Assembly (NCBI GenBank): GCA_045626925.1
Contig: JAZUQZ010000024.1
Coordinates: forward strand, 1 to 54,971
Direction: 5' to 3'
Length of the DNA stretch: 54,971 nucleotides
DNA from: Aphodoplasma sp045626925
Lineage (GTDB): Bacteria; Bacillota; Clostridia; UBA1381; UMGS1253
The position numbers were made by a program, and so were the translations under genes. Under the pieces are notes generated by a model, which ran no database searches, had not been told where the DNA came from, and was given only the letters and a program-made list of their open reading frames with translations. Positions 1 through 8,265 of this stretch are shown here, piece after piece. Within the stretch, counting starts at the first letter, position 1. Every line of letters begins with the position of its first letter.

Positions 1-241
1 AGTAAAATACCTTGACATTTATCTTCTGTGTTATCTGATTTAGGTTATTACCGATACGCTTAAGCTCCAATAAAAACGGTTGCATATTGACTGGAATAAA
101 TATAGGCGTTTCGAGAGAAAGTCTGACTATATAATCTGCAACACTGTGGCCTACTTTTTTAGCACGCTTCTTTATATATTGCTTTTCTTTCTCCGTAACT
201 CTTATCGTCAATGTCATATCTCTTCTTCTGTTGTCTTTCAT
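1..241 (-). CDS. MobC-like mobilization protein (3' end missing)
   Basis: This is the N-terminal 80 residues of a protein that runs off the window edge. It begins at ATG 241 behind the ribosome site TTAGGAGAG. The first half is basic and resembles a ribbon-helix-helix DNA-binding domain. Residues 60-74 read ELKRIGNNLNQITQK, the hallmark of the MobC relaxosome accessory family, whose members help the relaxase open DNA at oriT. A relaxase gene would be expected just beyond the window, which cannot be checked. Family assignment rests on this motif; membership of an integrated mobilizable or conjugative element is inferred. Confidence 0.7.
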   Translation of the reverse strand, partial: MKDNRRRDMTLTIRVTEKEKQYIKKRAKKVGHSVADYIVRLSLETPIFIPVNMQPFLLELKRIGNNLNQITQKINVKVFY

Positions 242-270
242 ATAAATCTCTCCTAACTTAAAAATATAGT

Positions 271-410
271 AAGTGGGTCCGGGCTTCCGCCCGAGAAAAA
301 AGCGCCTTCAGGGAGGCGCTTCGCAGCAGGCAGACAGCCGGACGCTATGCTTGCCCCAGACCTAAGTCTGGGAAATTCTCAAATTCTCGGTCAGAGAATT
401 TTTAGGGATA
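271..410. other. Hairpin-rich oriT-like region
   Basis: The 341-base gap between the MobC-like gene and the HTH gene holds four perfect inverted repeats in 140 bases: CGGGC/GCCCG (280-293), AAGCGCCT/AGGCGCTT (300-321), CCCAGAC/GTCTGGG (355-372) and AAATTCTC/GAGAATTT (381-401). The AAATTCTC arm is also directly repeated at 373-380. It is richer in G and C than its surroundings. Clustered inverted and direct repeats next to mobC are typical of transfer origins. No nick site was identified, so this is an inference. Bases 411-582 are AT-rich with nothing recognisable. Confidence 0.4.
295..321 (-). terminator. Rho-independent terminator
   Basis: On the minus strand the perfect 8-bp stem AAGCGCCT/AGGCGCTT with a 6-base loop is followed by six T. 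It lies downstream of the HTH gene at 583-879 and just upstream of the MobC-like gene, so it would separate the two transcripts. It may also be part of the oriT-like hairpin cluster. Confidence 0.65.
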
Positions 411-582
411 TTGGAATAAAAAAATAATTGATTTGCAAATCTCTTTGAGAGAAGCTAATCAATTAAATAATCGTTTTGTTTTATTGGCTATATTATTCTT
501 ATCCAATAACCCTATGTTATTATTAACTTAGTATTATTTGTAGTCGTTTTTCACACCACCTCAGTCAAAAACAAACCACCAT

Positions 583-879
583 TTATTCGAGCGCTTTGTT
601 TGTCAACCGATAGAGATTTGATGTGGAAGAGCCATTGCTCTTTTTACGATTGATTTTTATAATATATCCTTGCTCAACCAATTTTGGTATCGTATTCTTA
701 ACAGTTGTTAAACCGATACCTGTATCTTGATGTATAGTATCAAGAGAAGGAAAACAAGCGTTATCATTACCCGACCGCATACAAAGATAACACAGTATCT
801 TAAATTCGTTTCCACTGATACTTTTATCAGTAATAATCTTATTGAGTATAGTTGTAAATTTACCTTTTAATTTCATCAT
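583..879 (-). CDS. Winged-helix DNA-binding protein
   Basis: A small protein of 98 residues with a winged helix-turn-helix fold. The segment FPSLDTIHQDTGIGLTTVKN followed by a 'GYI' wing resembles the HTH_36 and replication-initiator N-terminal domains of Firmicute plasmids and integrated elements. A longer reading from ATG 894 is possible, but that ATG overlaps the ribosome site; GGAGG at 889-893 sits 8 bases before ATG 879, so that start is preferred. It points the same way as the MobC-like gene and is probably a regulator or replication-related gene of the same element. The target is unknown. Confidence 0.6.
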   Translation of the reverse strand: MMKLKGKFTTILNKIITDKSISGNEFKILCYLCMRSGNDNACFPSLDTIHQDTGIGLTTVKNTIPKLVEQGYIIKINRKKSNGSSTSNLYRLTNKALE

Positions 880-904
880 TTGAAAATCCTCCATTTCTTA
901 AAAT

Positions 905-1030
905 AAAAAAGCCGCATCATTTCGATACGACTTATACCTTGTGTTAAATTCATATAGCCTTTTTGAGCAAAAGAAAAAGTACAGCTATTTTTCAATAACT
1001 GTACTTATTTCTCTCTCAATCGGCTTTTTC
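905..1030 (-). ncRNA. Possible structured leader or small RNA
   Basis: AAAAAGCCG (906-914) and CGGCTTTTT (1021-1029) form a 9-bp outer pairing around an internal hairpin AAGTACAG/CTGTACTT (977-984, 999-1006). On the minus strand the outer stem ends in a T run right before the HTH gene, so it could act as a transcription terminator or attenuator upstream of that gene. The nested arrangement is visible; its existence as an RNA is inferred. Confidence 0.3.
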
Positions 1031-1048
1031 CGTAAACATCCTTTTGAG

Positions 1049-1074
1049 AAACACTCCTTCGGGTGTCTTTTTTC
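1049..1074 (+). terminator. Terminator-like hairpin before trxB
   Basis: ACACTC-CTTC-GGGTGT (one T-G pair) at 1051-1066 is followed by CTTTTTTC on the plus strand. No plus-strand gene lies upstream inside the window, so it may insulate trxB from the mobile element or be a relic of a displaced gene. Confidence 0.45.
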
Positions 1075-1177
1075 ATTTTATGGAATTTTTTAAAATTATA
1101 GTGCATTTTTGTTTCTTTTATGGTATCATAATAATGTATGGCTATGTTTATATTTTTAACGGAAAGGAAAAATAATT

Positions 1178-2098
1178 ATGTATGATACAATAATCATCGG
1201 CGGCGGTCCCGCCGGACTTAATGCAGCGCTTTACTGCTTGCGCGGCGGCATGAAAACACTTCTTATAGAAAAGCTTTTTTGTGGTGGCCAAGCATCAACA
1301 ACCTATGAGGTAGAAAACTATATCGGTTTTCCCGAGCCTATATCAGGACCGGAGCTTGTTATGAATATGGAAAAGCATGTAAAACGCTTTGGTGCAAACA
1401 TCATAAACGATAATGTTTGTGCTCTAAATCTTGACGGCGATATAAAAAAGGTTATATGCTCAAAAGAGGAATATAGTGCCAAAACAATCATTATCTGTAC
1501 AGGTGCAACGCCTCGCACACTCGGCCTGCCAAATGAGGATGCTCTTCGTGGTAGTGGCGTTTCGTATTGTGCAACATGTGACGGCGCTTTTTATCGCCAA
1601 AAAACAGTTGCCGTTGCAGGTGGTGGCGACACTGCTCTTGAGGACGCACTTTTTCTTTCAAACTTTTGTAAACAAGTATATTTGATTCACAGACGCGATA
1701 CATTTCGCGGGGCAAAGATACTTTCGGACAAAGTTTTGTCAAACGAAAAAATCGTGCCCGTTTACGATAGTGTAATCGAATCTATAAACACAAACGAGGA
1801 TGGTCTTGTTGAATCGTTAAGTGTTAAAAATTTAAAGACAAACGAGGCGCAAAACATCGATGTAAATGGACTGTTTGTTGCGATTGGAACAATTGCATCA
1901 AATGCTTTATTTGTAGACAAGCTCGAATGTGATGATAGTGGATATATAATTACCGACGAAACAATGCAAACGAGCATAGAGGGCGTTTTTGCAGCGGGAG
2001 ATATACGCAAAAAGCCTCTCAGACAAATTATTACAGCCGCAGCAGATGGCGCTGTTGCTGCAAGCTCGGCTATTGATTATGTATTAAAACACGGATAA
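1178..2098 (+). CDS. trxB: Thioredoxin reductase
   Basis: FAD enzyme of 306 residues that passes electrons from NADPH to thioredoxin in the cytoplasm. The N-terminal FAD site is GGGPAG (residues 8-13), the redox-active disulfide is CATC (131-134), the NADPH fold begins GGGDTA (148-153) with the NADPH-phosphate motif HRRDTFR (171-177), and the C-terminal FAD motif GDIR starts at 275. Length and domain order are standard for low-Mr bacterial thioredoxin reductases. The start follows GGAAAGGA. It is the first gene of a plus-strand group with the amidohydrolase, whose start follows 15 bases later. Confidence 0.95.
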   Translation: MYDTIIIGGGPAGLNAALYCLRGGMKTLLIEKLFCGGQASTTYEVENYIGFPEPISGPELVMNMEKHVKRFGANIINDNVCALNLDGDIKKVICSKEEYSAKTIIICTGATPRTLGLPNEDALRGSGVSYCATCDGAFYRQKTVAVAGGGDTALEDALFLSNFCKQVYLIHRRDTFRGAKILSDKVLSNEKIVPVYDSVIESINTNEDGLVESLSVKNLKTNEAQNIDVNGLFVAIGTIASNALFVDKLECDDSGYIITDETMQTSIEGVFAAGDIRKKPLRQIITAAADGAVAASSAIDYVLKHG

Positions 2099-2113
2099 AG
2101 AGGTGCTTTGGGA

Positions 2114-3283
2114 ATGCAAATAATAAAAAACGGATACATTCACACCTGTGAAAACGGCGATATAGAGTGCGGTTATATATGCTTTGATGACGCAAAAATT
2201 ACCGAGCTCGGCCAAATGAGCGACTTTGATGAAACAAAATATAATGCACCGGAAATTATCGATGCACAAGGAGCACACATTTGTCCCGGTTTGATAGATG
2301 CGCATTGTCACATTGGCATGTGGGAGGACTCGATGGGTTTTGAGGGTGCGGACGGCAACGAAGACACAGACCCTATTACTCCCCACCTTCGTGCTATTGA
2401 TGCTATAAACCCGTTTGACCGTTGCTTCAACGATGCTCTTCGAGCAGGAATAACAACCGTTGTAACAGGGCCCGGCAGTTCAAATGTTATTGGGGGCCAA
2501 TTTGCAGCGCTTAAGACATATGGCAAAAGTGTTGACGATATGCTTGTAAAAGCTCCTGTTGCACTAAAGTTTGCCCTTGGAGAAAATCCAAAATTGACAT
2601 ATCATTCAAAAAATCAAACGCCCGTAACGCGTATGGGCATAGTTGCGCTTTTGCGCGAAACACTTTTAAAAGCAGTAGAATATAAGAATGCACTATGCGA
2701 GTATGAGCTTAATCCACACGAGTGCGACAAGCCCGATTATGATATGAAGCTTGAAGCTTTGTTGCCGCTTTTAGAGCGCGAAATTCCTGCAAAGGTACAC
2801 GCTCACAGAGCAGATGACATAATGAGTGCAATAAGGCTTGCAAAGGAATTTGATATAGATATTACGATAGAACATGTAACCGAGGGTAACCTTATATGTG
2901 ATATACTAAAAGATGAAAACCTTCCGCTTATGGTCGGTCCGGCATTGTGCGAACGCTCAAAAATCGAGCTTCGAAACTCGAGCTTTGACAATTATAAGGC
3001 ATTGAGTGATGCGGGGCTTGAAATTGCAATAATAACCGACCACCCCGTTGTTCCTATAGAGTATTTATCACTTTGCGCATCACTTGCTGTTAAAAACGGT
3101 ATGGCGCACGACGCCGCGTTGCGTGCTATAACAATCAATGCAGCAAAAAACTGTGGAATTTGTGACAGAGTTGGCTCGCTTTGTATCGGCAAGGATGCAG
3201 ATATTGTAATTTTTGATAAATCACCGCTTGATTTTTACGCAAATACGCTTGCCGTATGGGTCAATGGAAAAAAAGTGATATAA
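2114..3283 (+). CDS. Amidohydrolase, imidazolonepropionase-like
   Basis: Metal-dependent hydrolase of 389 residues with the amidohydrolase barrel. The metal site starts with DAHCHIG (HxH), followed by histidines in KVHAHRADD, ITIEHVTEG and an aspartate in IITDHPV. The family cleaves amide or C-N bonds in rings and dipeptides; the substrate here cannot be read from sequence. ATG 2114 is chosen over TTG 2108 because the ribosome site AGAGGTG (2100-2105) is only two bases before the TTG. It has no signal peptide and probably shares a transcript with trxB, though no functional link is evident. Confidence 0.85.
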   Translation: MQIIKNGYIHTCENGDIECGYICFDDAKITELGQMSDFDETKYNAPEIIDAQGAHICPGLIDAHCHIGMWEDSMGFEGADGNEDTDPITPHLRAIDAINPFDRCFNDALRAGITTVVTGPGSSNVIGGQFAALKTYGKSVDDMLVKAPVALKFALGENPKLTYHSKNQTPVTRMGIVALLRETLLKAVEYKNALCEYELNPHECDKPDYDMKLEALLPLLEREIPAKVHAHRADDIMSAIRLAKEFDIDITIEHVTEGNLICDILKDENLPLMVGPALCERSKIELRNSSFDNYKALSDAGLEIAIITDHPVVPIEYLSLCASLAVKNGMAHDAALRAITINAAKNCGICDRVGSLCIGKDADIVIFDKSPLDFYANTLAVWVNGKKVI

Positions 3284-3322
3284 CAATTTAACATAATCGT
3301 AATGGTATTTTGTGCTTTTATA

Positions 3323-3359
3323 TGATATAATTTCTTGTATGGATACTACATATTGTAGT
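3323..3359 (+). promoter_or_regulatory. Extended -10 promoter with downstream palindrome
   Basis: TGATATAAT at 3323-3331 is an extended -10 element about 70 bases before the penicillin-binding protein start. Fourteen bases further is the perfect palindrome ACTACA-TAT-TGTAGT (3345-3359), in position to act as an operator in the early transcribed region. It resembles the TACA...TGTA dyads of BlaI/CopY-type repressors but has a 3-base instead of 2-base centre. Confidence 0.5.
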
Positions 3360-3401
3360 TTGTTTTAACGCATTTTGGCTTTTTATAAAGGAGGTCTCAT
3401 T

Positions 3402-5639
3402 GTGAGTAACAGACTGAAAGTGTTTTTAAAAGTGTTTTTGGTTACATTTTTAATCGGCGTTCTTGTTGTAACTACTGTTGTTGTAGCAGGTTGCTTGGGG
3501 CTTTTTGGTTTGGACCGTGGCTTTGATGTAGATGCACTCGACCTGAATTTTACATCAATAGTATACTATACAGATGATAGTGGAAACACACACGAGCTTG
3601 AACGACTTTACAAATCGCAAAATCGTGTTTGGGCAGATATCAGTAAAATTCCACAATATATGCAAGACGCATTTATTGCTATTGAAGATGAACGCTTTTT
3701 AAGCCACAATGGTGTTGATTTGCCACGAACGCTTAAAGCTACAGTAACATATGTGCTTAAAGGCTCCAGTTCATTTGGCGGCTCGACAATAACACAACAG
3801 CTCGTCAAAAACATAACCGATGACCGAGACACAAACGCTGCGCGCAAGATACGCGAAATGTGGCGTGCGATGGCTTTGGAAAGAAAGTACTCAAAAGAAC
3901 AAATTCTTGAGTTTTATCTTAATACAATTTATCTTGCCAATAATTGCAACGGCGTCCAAGCGGCAGCAAATAAATATTTTGGCAAAGATGTGGGCGAGCT
4001 TTCACTTGCACAATGTGCATCGATTGCAGGCATTACACAATATCCATCAAGATATGACCCGCTTGTTAATCCCGAAAACAATATTGAAAAACAGCGCATC
4101 GTTCTCGCAAAAATGCTTGAAACAGGCAAAATTTCGCAAGAGGAATACGATGCCGCAATCGCTGAAGAACTTGTGTTTCAGGACAAAGCATTAGCAAGTA
4201 ATAACAGTGTTCAATCATATTTTATTGACCAGCTTATAAACGAAGTAATAGCAGATTTGAAAGAAGAAAAAGGCTATTCGACCGAGTTTGCAGAAAAAAC
4301 CATCTATAATGGCGGATTGAAAATCTATGCAACTATTGACCCGGCAGTGCAAAAAGCAATGGAAACAGTTTATGAAAATACCGCAAACTTTCCAAGTGTT
4401 TATGGCTCTGTAAAGCCACAATCGGCAATGGTTATCCTTGATCCGCATACAGGCGCAGTCAAAGGTAGCGTTGGTGGTATAGGTCAAAAGAGCGGCGACC
4501 GCATATTGAATCGCGCGTCACAATCATTTAGACAACCCGGTTCGATTATAAAACCACTTGCGGTATATGCACCGGCCATCGAGCAGGGCAAAATACTTCC
4601 ATCAACTATTGTAGAGGATGCCCCTATTGATATAAATGGCTGGAAACCAACAAACTATTATTCCGGCTATAACGGCAAAGTAACAGTCCGTAATGCACTC
4701 AAAGAATCTATGAATACACCTGCTGTACGCGTGTTGCAAGATGTCGGCGTAGATTATTCATACGATTTTCTTACAAAAAAGCTTGGGTTCACTTCTCTTG
4801 TAGACGGCGAGATGCGTAATGGTAAAAAATATTCTGATAAAAATCTCAGTTCGCTTGCTCTCGGCGGTCTTACATATGGTATGAACGCAACGGAAATTGC
4901 TGCTGCATATGCAACTTTTGCAAATAACGGTTTATATAACAAGCCACACCTTTATACAAAGATTGTTAATAGCGATGGCGATATAATACTTGAAAATAAG
5001 CCTGACCCAAAAGTTGCTATGAGCGAATCCACTGCATTCTTAACAAATTCAATGCTACAATCTGTTATAACAAACGGCACGGGTACTGTTGCAAGGCTTG
5101 CAAAAGGTATGCCGGCAGGTGGCAAAACAGGTACAACAGATGACCAAAACGATAGATGGTTTGCCGGTTTTTCGCCGTATTATGTAGGTGTTGTATGGTA
5201 TGGATATGACCAGCCAAAATCATTAAGCTTTTTATCATACCACCCATGTATGCCGGTATGGAAAAAGGTCATGGATGCAATCCATCAAAACCTGCCTGTC
5301 AAAAACTTTAGTGTACCATCAACTGTCAATGCCGTTAGTGTATGTTCTGTAACGGGAATGCTTCCCGCCGAGGGATGTACAACAATTGCAGATTATTTCA
5401 AATCCGGCAGACGCCCGACAGAGATATGCACCGGACACAACGATATTGGTGAGGATTTTGAAAACGCGATTGATATAACAAATCCGGAAGCATCACCAAC
5501 CGCCTCGCCGTCTGGTGAAGATATATTAGATGCTACTCCAACACCAACCGATTCAAACTCTGACCCGACAGATAAACCTGTTCAAATACCTACAGATATC
5601 CCTCAAGGACCGGATGATGACATTATTATTTTAGATTAA
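3402..5639 (+). CDS. Class A penicillin-binding protein (PBP1A type)
   Basis: Bifunctional peptidoglycan synthase of 745 residues. One N-terminal membrane helix is followed by a GT51 glycosyltransferase domain (catalytic EDER at 95-98, GGSTITQQ at 126-133) and a transpeptidase domain with SIIK (active Ser381), SMN (436-438) and KTGTT (575-579). The tail of about 60 residues is rich in Pro, Thr, Ser and Asp and probably lies in the wall. The GTG start at 3402 sits 7 bases after AAAGGAGGT; the upstream TTG at 3375 would place that ribosome site inside the gene. It is transcribed from its own promoter and ends in a strong terminator. Confidence 0.93.
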   Translation: MSNRLKVFLKVFLVTFLIGVLVVTTVVVAGCLGLFGLDRGFDVDALDLNFTSIVYYTDDSGNTHELERLYKSQNRVWADISKIPQYMQDAFIAIEDERFLSHNGVDLPRTLKATVTYVLKGSSSFGGSTITQQLVKNITDDRDTNAARKIREMWRAMALERKYSKEQILEFYLNTIYLANNCNGVQAAANKYFGKDVGELSLAQCASIAGITQYPSRYDPLVNPENNIEKQRIVLAKMLETGKISQEEYDAAIAEELVFQDKALASNNSVQSYFIDQLINEVIADLKEEKGYSTEFAEKTIYNGGLKIYATIDPAVQKAMETVYENTANFPSVYGSVKPQSAMVILDPHTGAVKGSVGGIGQKSGDRILNRASQSFRQPGSIIKPLAVYAPAIEQGKILPSTIVEDAPIDINGWKPTNYYSGYNGKVTVRNALKESMNTPAVRVLQDVGVDYSYDFLTKKLGFTSLVDGEMRNGKKYSDKNLSSLALGGLTYGMNATEIAAAYATFANNGLYNKPHLYTKIVNSDGDIILENKPDPKVAMSESTAFLTNSMLQSVITNGTGTVARLAKGMPAGGKTGTTDDQNDRWFAGFSPYYVGVVWYGYDQPKSLSFLSYHPCMPVWKKVMDAIHQNLPVKNFSVPSTVNAVSVCSVTGMLPAEGCTTIADYFKSGRRPTEICTGHNDIGEDFENAIDITNPEASPTASPSGEDILDATPTPTDSNSDPTDKPVQIPTDIPQGPDDDIIILD

Positions 5640-5654
5640 AATCAAATAGCATTT

Positions 5655-5687
5655 AAAAAGCCGAGGAGTCAAACTCCTCGGCTTTTT
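5655..5687. terminator. Bidirectional terminator
   Basis: A perfect 15-bp stem, AAAAAGCCGAGGAGT paired with its complement around a 3-base loop, is flanked by A and T runs on both strands. It ends both the penicillin-binding protein transcript (plus) and the long ribosomal operon after rplQ (minus). Confidence 0.95.
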
Positions 5688-5708
5688 GATATGATTTTTA
5701 GTTTTTTA

Positions 5709-6050
5709 TTATACAAGCTCTAAAACAGCCATCTCCGCAGCATCACCGCGTCTTGGTCCTATTCTTGTAATTCTTGTATATCCGCCGTTTCTTTCAGCGT
5801 ACTTTGGTCCAATCTCACTAAATAGCTTTGCTACAACATCCTCTCTCATAACAAACGCAAGCGCCTGTCTTCTTGAGTGGAGTGTATTTTCCTTAGCAAG
5901 TGTAATCATCTTTTCTGCCATGCTTCTTGTTTCTTTTGCGCGTGTAACTGTTGTTTCAATTCTGCCTGTATCCAGAAAACTTGTAACAAGGTTACGAAGC
6001 ATTGCTCTTCTTTGGTCGGTAGGACGACCCAATTTTCTTGTTCCCGGCAT
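5709..6050 (-). CDS. rplQ: Ribosomal protein L17
   Basis: L17 of the 50S subunit, 113 residues, located near the peptide exit tunnel. The N-terminus MPGTRKLGRPTDQRRAML is the family signature. ATG 6050 follows AAAGGAGG by 7 bases; a TTG six bases earlier is too close to it. It is the last gene of the S10-spc-alpha operon, directly after rpoA as in most bacteria, and is followed by the bidirectional terminator at 5655-5687. Confidence 0.97.
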   Translation of the reverse strand: MPGTRKLGRPTDQRRAMLRNLVTSFLDTGRIETTVTRAKETRSMAEKMITLAKENTLHSRRQALAFVMREDVVAKLFSEIGPKYAERNGGYTRITRIGPRRGDAAEMAVLELV

Positions 6051-6097
6051 AACCAAACCTCCTTTGACTCAAAATACCGTATTTTTTGTCTTTTTGA

Positions 6098-7051
6098 TTA
6101 GTCCTCTTCTTTATTAAGAGCCAAACCTAAAGACTCTAGTTTGTTAATTACTTCTTCAAGTGACTTTCTTCCAAGATTGCGAACCTTCATCATATCCTCT
6201 TCGGTCTTAGCTGCAAGGTCCTCAACAGTGTTGATACCTGCACGCTTTAAGCAGTTATAAGAACGAACCGATAGGTCAAGTTCTTCAATCGTCATTTCAA
6301 GCACTTTTCCCTTTTCGCTTTCTTTTGGCTCAACCATAATCTCAACATTTTTAGCGTTGTCAGAAAGGTCAATAAATAGCGACAAGTGCTCACTCATAAT
6401 CTTTGCCGCAAGGCTTATTGCCTCGTTTGGTTTAAGTGTACCGTTTGTCCAAACATCAATCGTAAGTTTGTCATAATCATAAGCTGCGCCAACGCGTGCC
6501 GGCTCAACCTTGTAATTAACCTTTTTAACCGGTGTATAAATCGAATCAACCGGTATAACACCAATAATCTGTGAAGATTCTTTTTTACGGTTTTCCTCCG
6601 CTGATATATAGCCTCTGCCCTTAGACATAGAAAGCTCAATATAAAGCTTTGCACCCTCATCAAGCGTTGCAATATATAAATCAGGATTTAATATTTCAAT
6701 ATCTGCATCTGTTTTTATATCGCCTGCTGTAACCACACAAGGACCTTCTGCCTCAATGTATACCATCTTAGCTTCATCGCTATGGATTTTTGCTGCGATA
6801 CCTTTGATGTTTAACACAAGCTCTGTAACATCCTCTTTTGCACCAGGAATTACAGAAAACTCATGAAGCACACCATCAATCTTGATTGAGCTTACAGCTG
6901 CGCCCGGAAGAGAAGACAACAATATTCTTCTAAGAGAATTGCCGAGGGTTGTTCCATAACCGCGCTCCAAGGGTTCTACAACAAATCTGCCATAGTGGTC
7001 CTCTTCACGCATCTCTACACATTCCACTCTTGGTTTTTCAATCTCTATCAT
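6098..7051 (-). CDS. rpoA: RNA polymerase alpha subunit
   Basis: Alpha subunit of 317 residues. The N-terminal dimerisation domain contains the conserved ERGYGTTLGNSLRRILLSSL stretch and nucleates assembly of beta and beta'. The C-terminal domain (about 245-310), with NCLKRAGINTVEDL and VRNLGRKSLEEV, binds UP elements and activators. The ATG follows GGAGG by 8 bases. It sits between rpsD and rplQ in the alpha operon, so polymerase subunit synthesis is tied to ribosomal protein synthesis. Confidence 0.98.
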   Translation of the reverse strand: MIEIEKPRVECVEMREEDHYGRFVVEPLERGYGTTLGNSLRRILLSSLPGAAVSSIKIDGVLHEFSVIPGAKEDVTELVLNIKGIAAKIHSDEAKMVYIEAEGPCVVTAGDIKTDADIEILNPDLYIATLDEGAKLYIELSMSKGRGYISAEENRKKESSQIIGVIPVDSIYTPVKKVNYKVEPARVGAAYDYDKLTIDVWTNGTLKPNEAISLAAKIMSEHLSLFIDLSDNAKNVEIMVEPKESEKGKVLEMTIEELDLSVRSYNCLKRAGINTVEDLAAKTEEDMMKVRNLGRKSLEEVINKLESLGLALNKEED

Positions 7052-7113
7052 GCAATATCCCTCCTTGCCCTATTGGGCTAAAATACCCTACTCCAAAAAA
7101 CAATATATAATAA

Positions 7114-7737
7114 TTAGTTCTTGGAGTACAACTCGACGATTAAGTGCTCCTCGATTGGCAAATCGATATGCTCTCTCTTTGCAAGAGAAACAACCTTTGC
7201 CTCAAGTGAATCACGATTAAGCTCAAGCCAATCCGGAATAAGCTTTGACTCTGTGATTTCTAAAACTTCCTTAATTTTTGCCGATTTCTTTGAGTTTTCT
7301 CTTACAGAAATAACCTCACCGGGTGTTACAAGGTATGAAGGAATATCAACTCTCTTACCGTTTACATCAAAGTGACCATGCAAAACAAGCTGTCTTGCTT
7401 CGGCTCTTGATGTACCAAAACCCAAACGATATATTACGTTATCAAGTCTACTCTCAAGAATTGTGAGCAAGTTTTCACCCGTAACGCCCTTCATCTTATT
7501 AGCCATATCAAAATATTTTCTGAATTGGCTCTCCAAAATACCATAATATCTCTTTGTCTTTTGCTTCTCACGAAGCTGAACACCATACTCAGAAAGCTTG
7601 CGTCTGCTTTGACCGTGCTGACCGGGTGTTCCTCTCTTTACAGAACATTTATCAGTATAGCATCTCTGACCTTTTAGGAAAAGCTTTTGTCCTTCTCTAC
7701 GGCAAAGACGGCATACTGCGCCAGTATATCTAGCCAT
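7114..7737 (-). CDS. rpsD: Ribosomal protein S4, zinc-binding form
   Basis: Primary 16S rRNA-binding protein of 207 residues that starts assembly of the small-subunit body. Cys9, Cys12, Cys26 and Cys31 form the zinc site of the 'C+' form; the S4 RNA-binding domain begins near SRLDNVIYRLGFGTSRAEAR. In E. coli and Bacillus S4 represses its own operon through an mRNA structure. Here the 106-base gap before rpsD has overlapping complementary segments just before the ribosome site (7760-7799). It lies inside the alpha operon, unlike the solitary rpsD of Bacillus subtilis. Confidence 0.98.
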   Translation of the reverse strand: MARYTGAVCRLCRREGQKLFLKGQRCYTDKCSVKRGTPGQHGQSRRKLSEYGVQLREKQKTKRYYGILESQFRKYFDMANKMKGVTGENLLTILESRLDNVIYRLGFGTSRAEARQLVLHGHFDVNGKRVDIPSYLVTPGEVISVRENSKKSAKIKEVLEITESKLIPDWLELNRDSLEAKVVSLAKREHIDLPIEEHLIVELYSKN

Positions 7738-7759
7738 GTATTCTCTACACCTCCGTTAT

Positions 7760-7799
7760 TAATCTTGTCGAAGATAAGATTAGCATCCACACTTCGACA
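7760..7799 (-). promoter_or_regulatory. Competing stems upstream of rpsD
   Basis: In the mRNA, TGTCGAAG (7799-7792) can pair with CTTCGACA (7773-7766). The loop segment TAATCTT (7782-7776) can pair with AAGATTA (7766-7760), immediately 3' of the first stem. The two helices interlock, so they form either a pseudoknot or two alternative states. The GGAGG of rpsD lies a few bases downstream. S4 in other bacteria recognises a pseudoknotted translational operator, so an autoregulatory role is a reasonable guess but not shown. Confidence 0.4.
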
Positions 7800-7843
7800 T
7801 ACTCTTTTTTAAACAGCCTATGCACATAATGTGCAAGGTAAAA

Positions 7844-8245
7844 TCAAACGCGTCTTCTCTTTGGAGGACGGCAACCATTGTGCGGAATAGGCGTAACATC
7901 TTTAATCATGTTGATGTCAAGACCTGCTGCCTGAAGTGCACGAATTGCAGCCTCTCTGCCCGCGCCCGGACCTTTAACATATACTTCAATACTTTTCAAA
8001 CCATGCTCCATAGCCGCCTTTGCAGCTGTTTCTGCAGCCATCTGTGCCGCATACGGTGTGCTCTTACGCGAACCTCTGAAACCAAGTCCGCCTGCACTTG
8101 CCCAAGAAATTGCATTTCCTGCAACATCCGTAATTGTTACGATGGTATTGTTGAAAGTGGAGCGAATATGAGCCGCGCCTTTTTCTATATTTTTTCTATC
8201 TCTGCGCTTTGTACGAGTGGTTTTTTTAGTTGTTGCTTTAGCCAT
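7844..8245 (-). CDS. rpsK: Ribosomal protein S11
   Basis: S11, 133 residues, part of the 30S platform where it meets the 3' end of 16S rRNA and S7. Conserved signatures are HIRSTFNNTIVTITD, GPGAGREAAIRALQ and the basic C-terminus NGCRPPKRRRV. It follows rpsM after 20 bases with its own ribosome site, in the usual alpha-operon order rpsM-rpsK-rpsD-rpoA-rplQ. Confidence 0.98.
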   Translation of the reverse strand: MAKATTKKTTRTKRRDRKNIEKGAAHIRSTFNNTIVTITDVAGNAISWASAGGLGFRGSRKSTPYAAQMAAETAAKAAMEHGLKSIEVYVKGPGAGREAAIRALQAAGLDINMIKDVTPIPHNGCRPPKRRRV

Positions 8246-8265
8246 TTAGCTTATTCCCTCCTTTA

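Noticed and set aside
3345..3359. Standard BlaI/MecI or CopY operator
   Set aside because: The family centre is two bases (TACANNTGTA); here it is three, so only an unassigned palindrome is claimed.
7760..7799. Classical H-type pseudoknot
   Set aside because: The second stem follows the first with no connecting loop, which an 8-bp first stem would hardly allow; alternative hairpins are more plausible, so only overlapping pairings are claimed.
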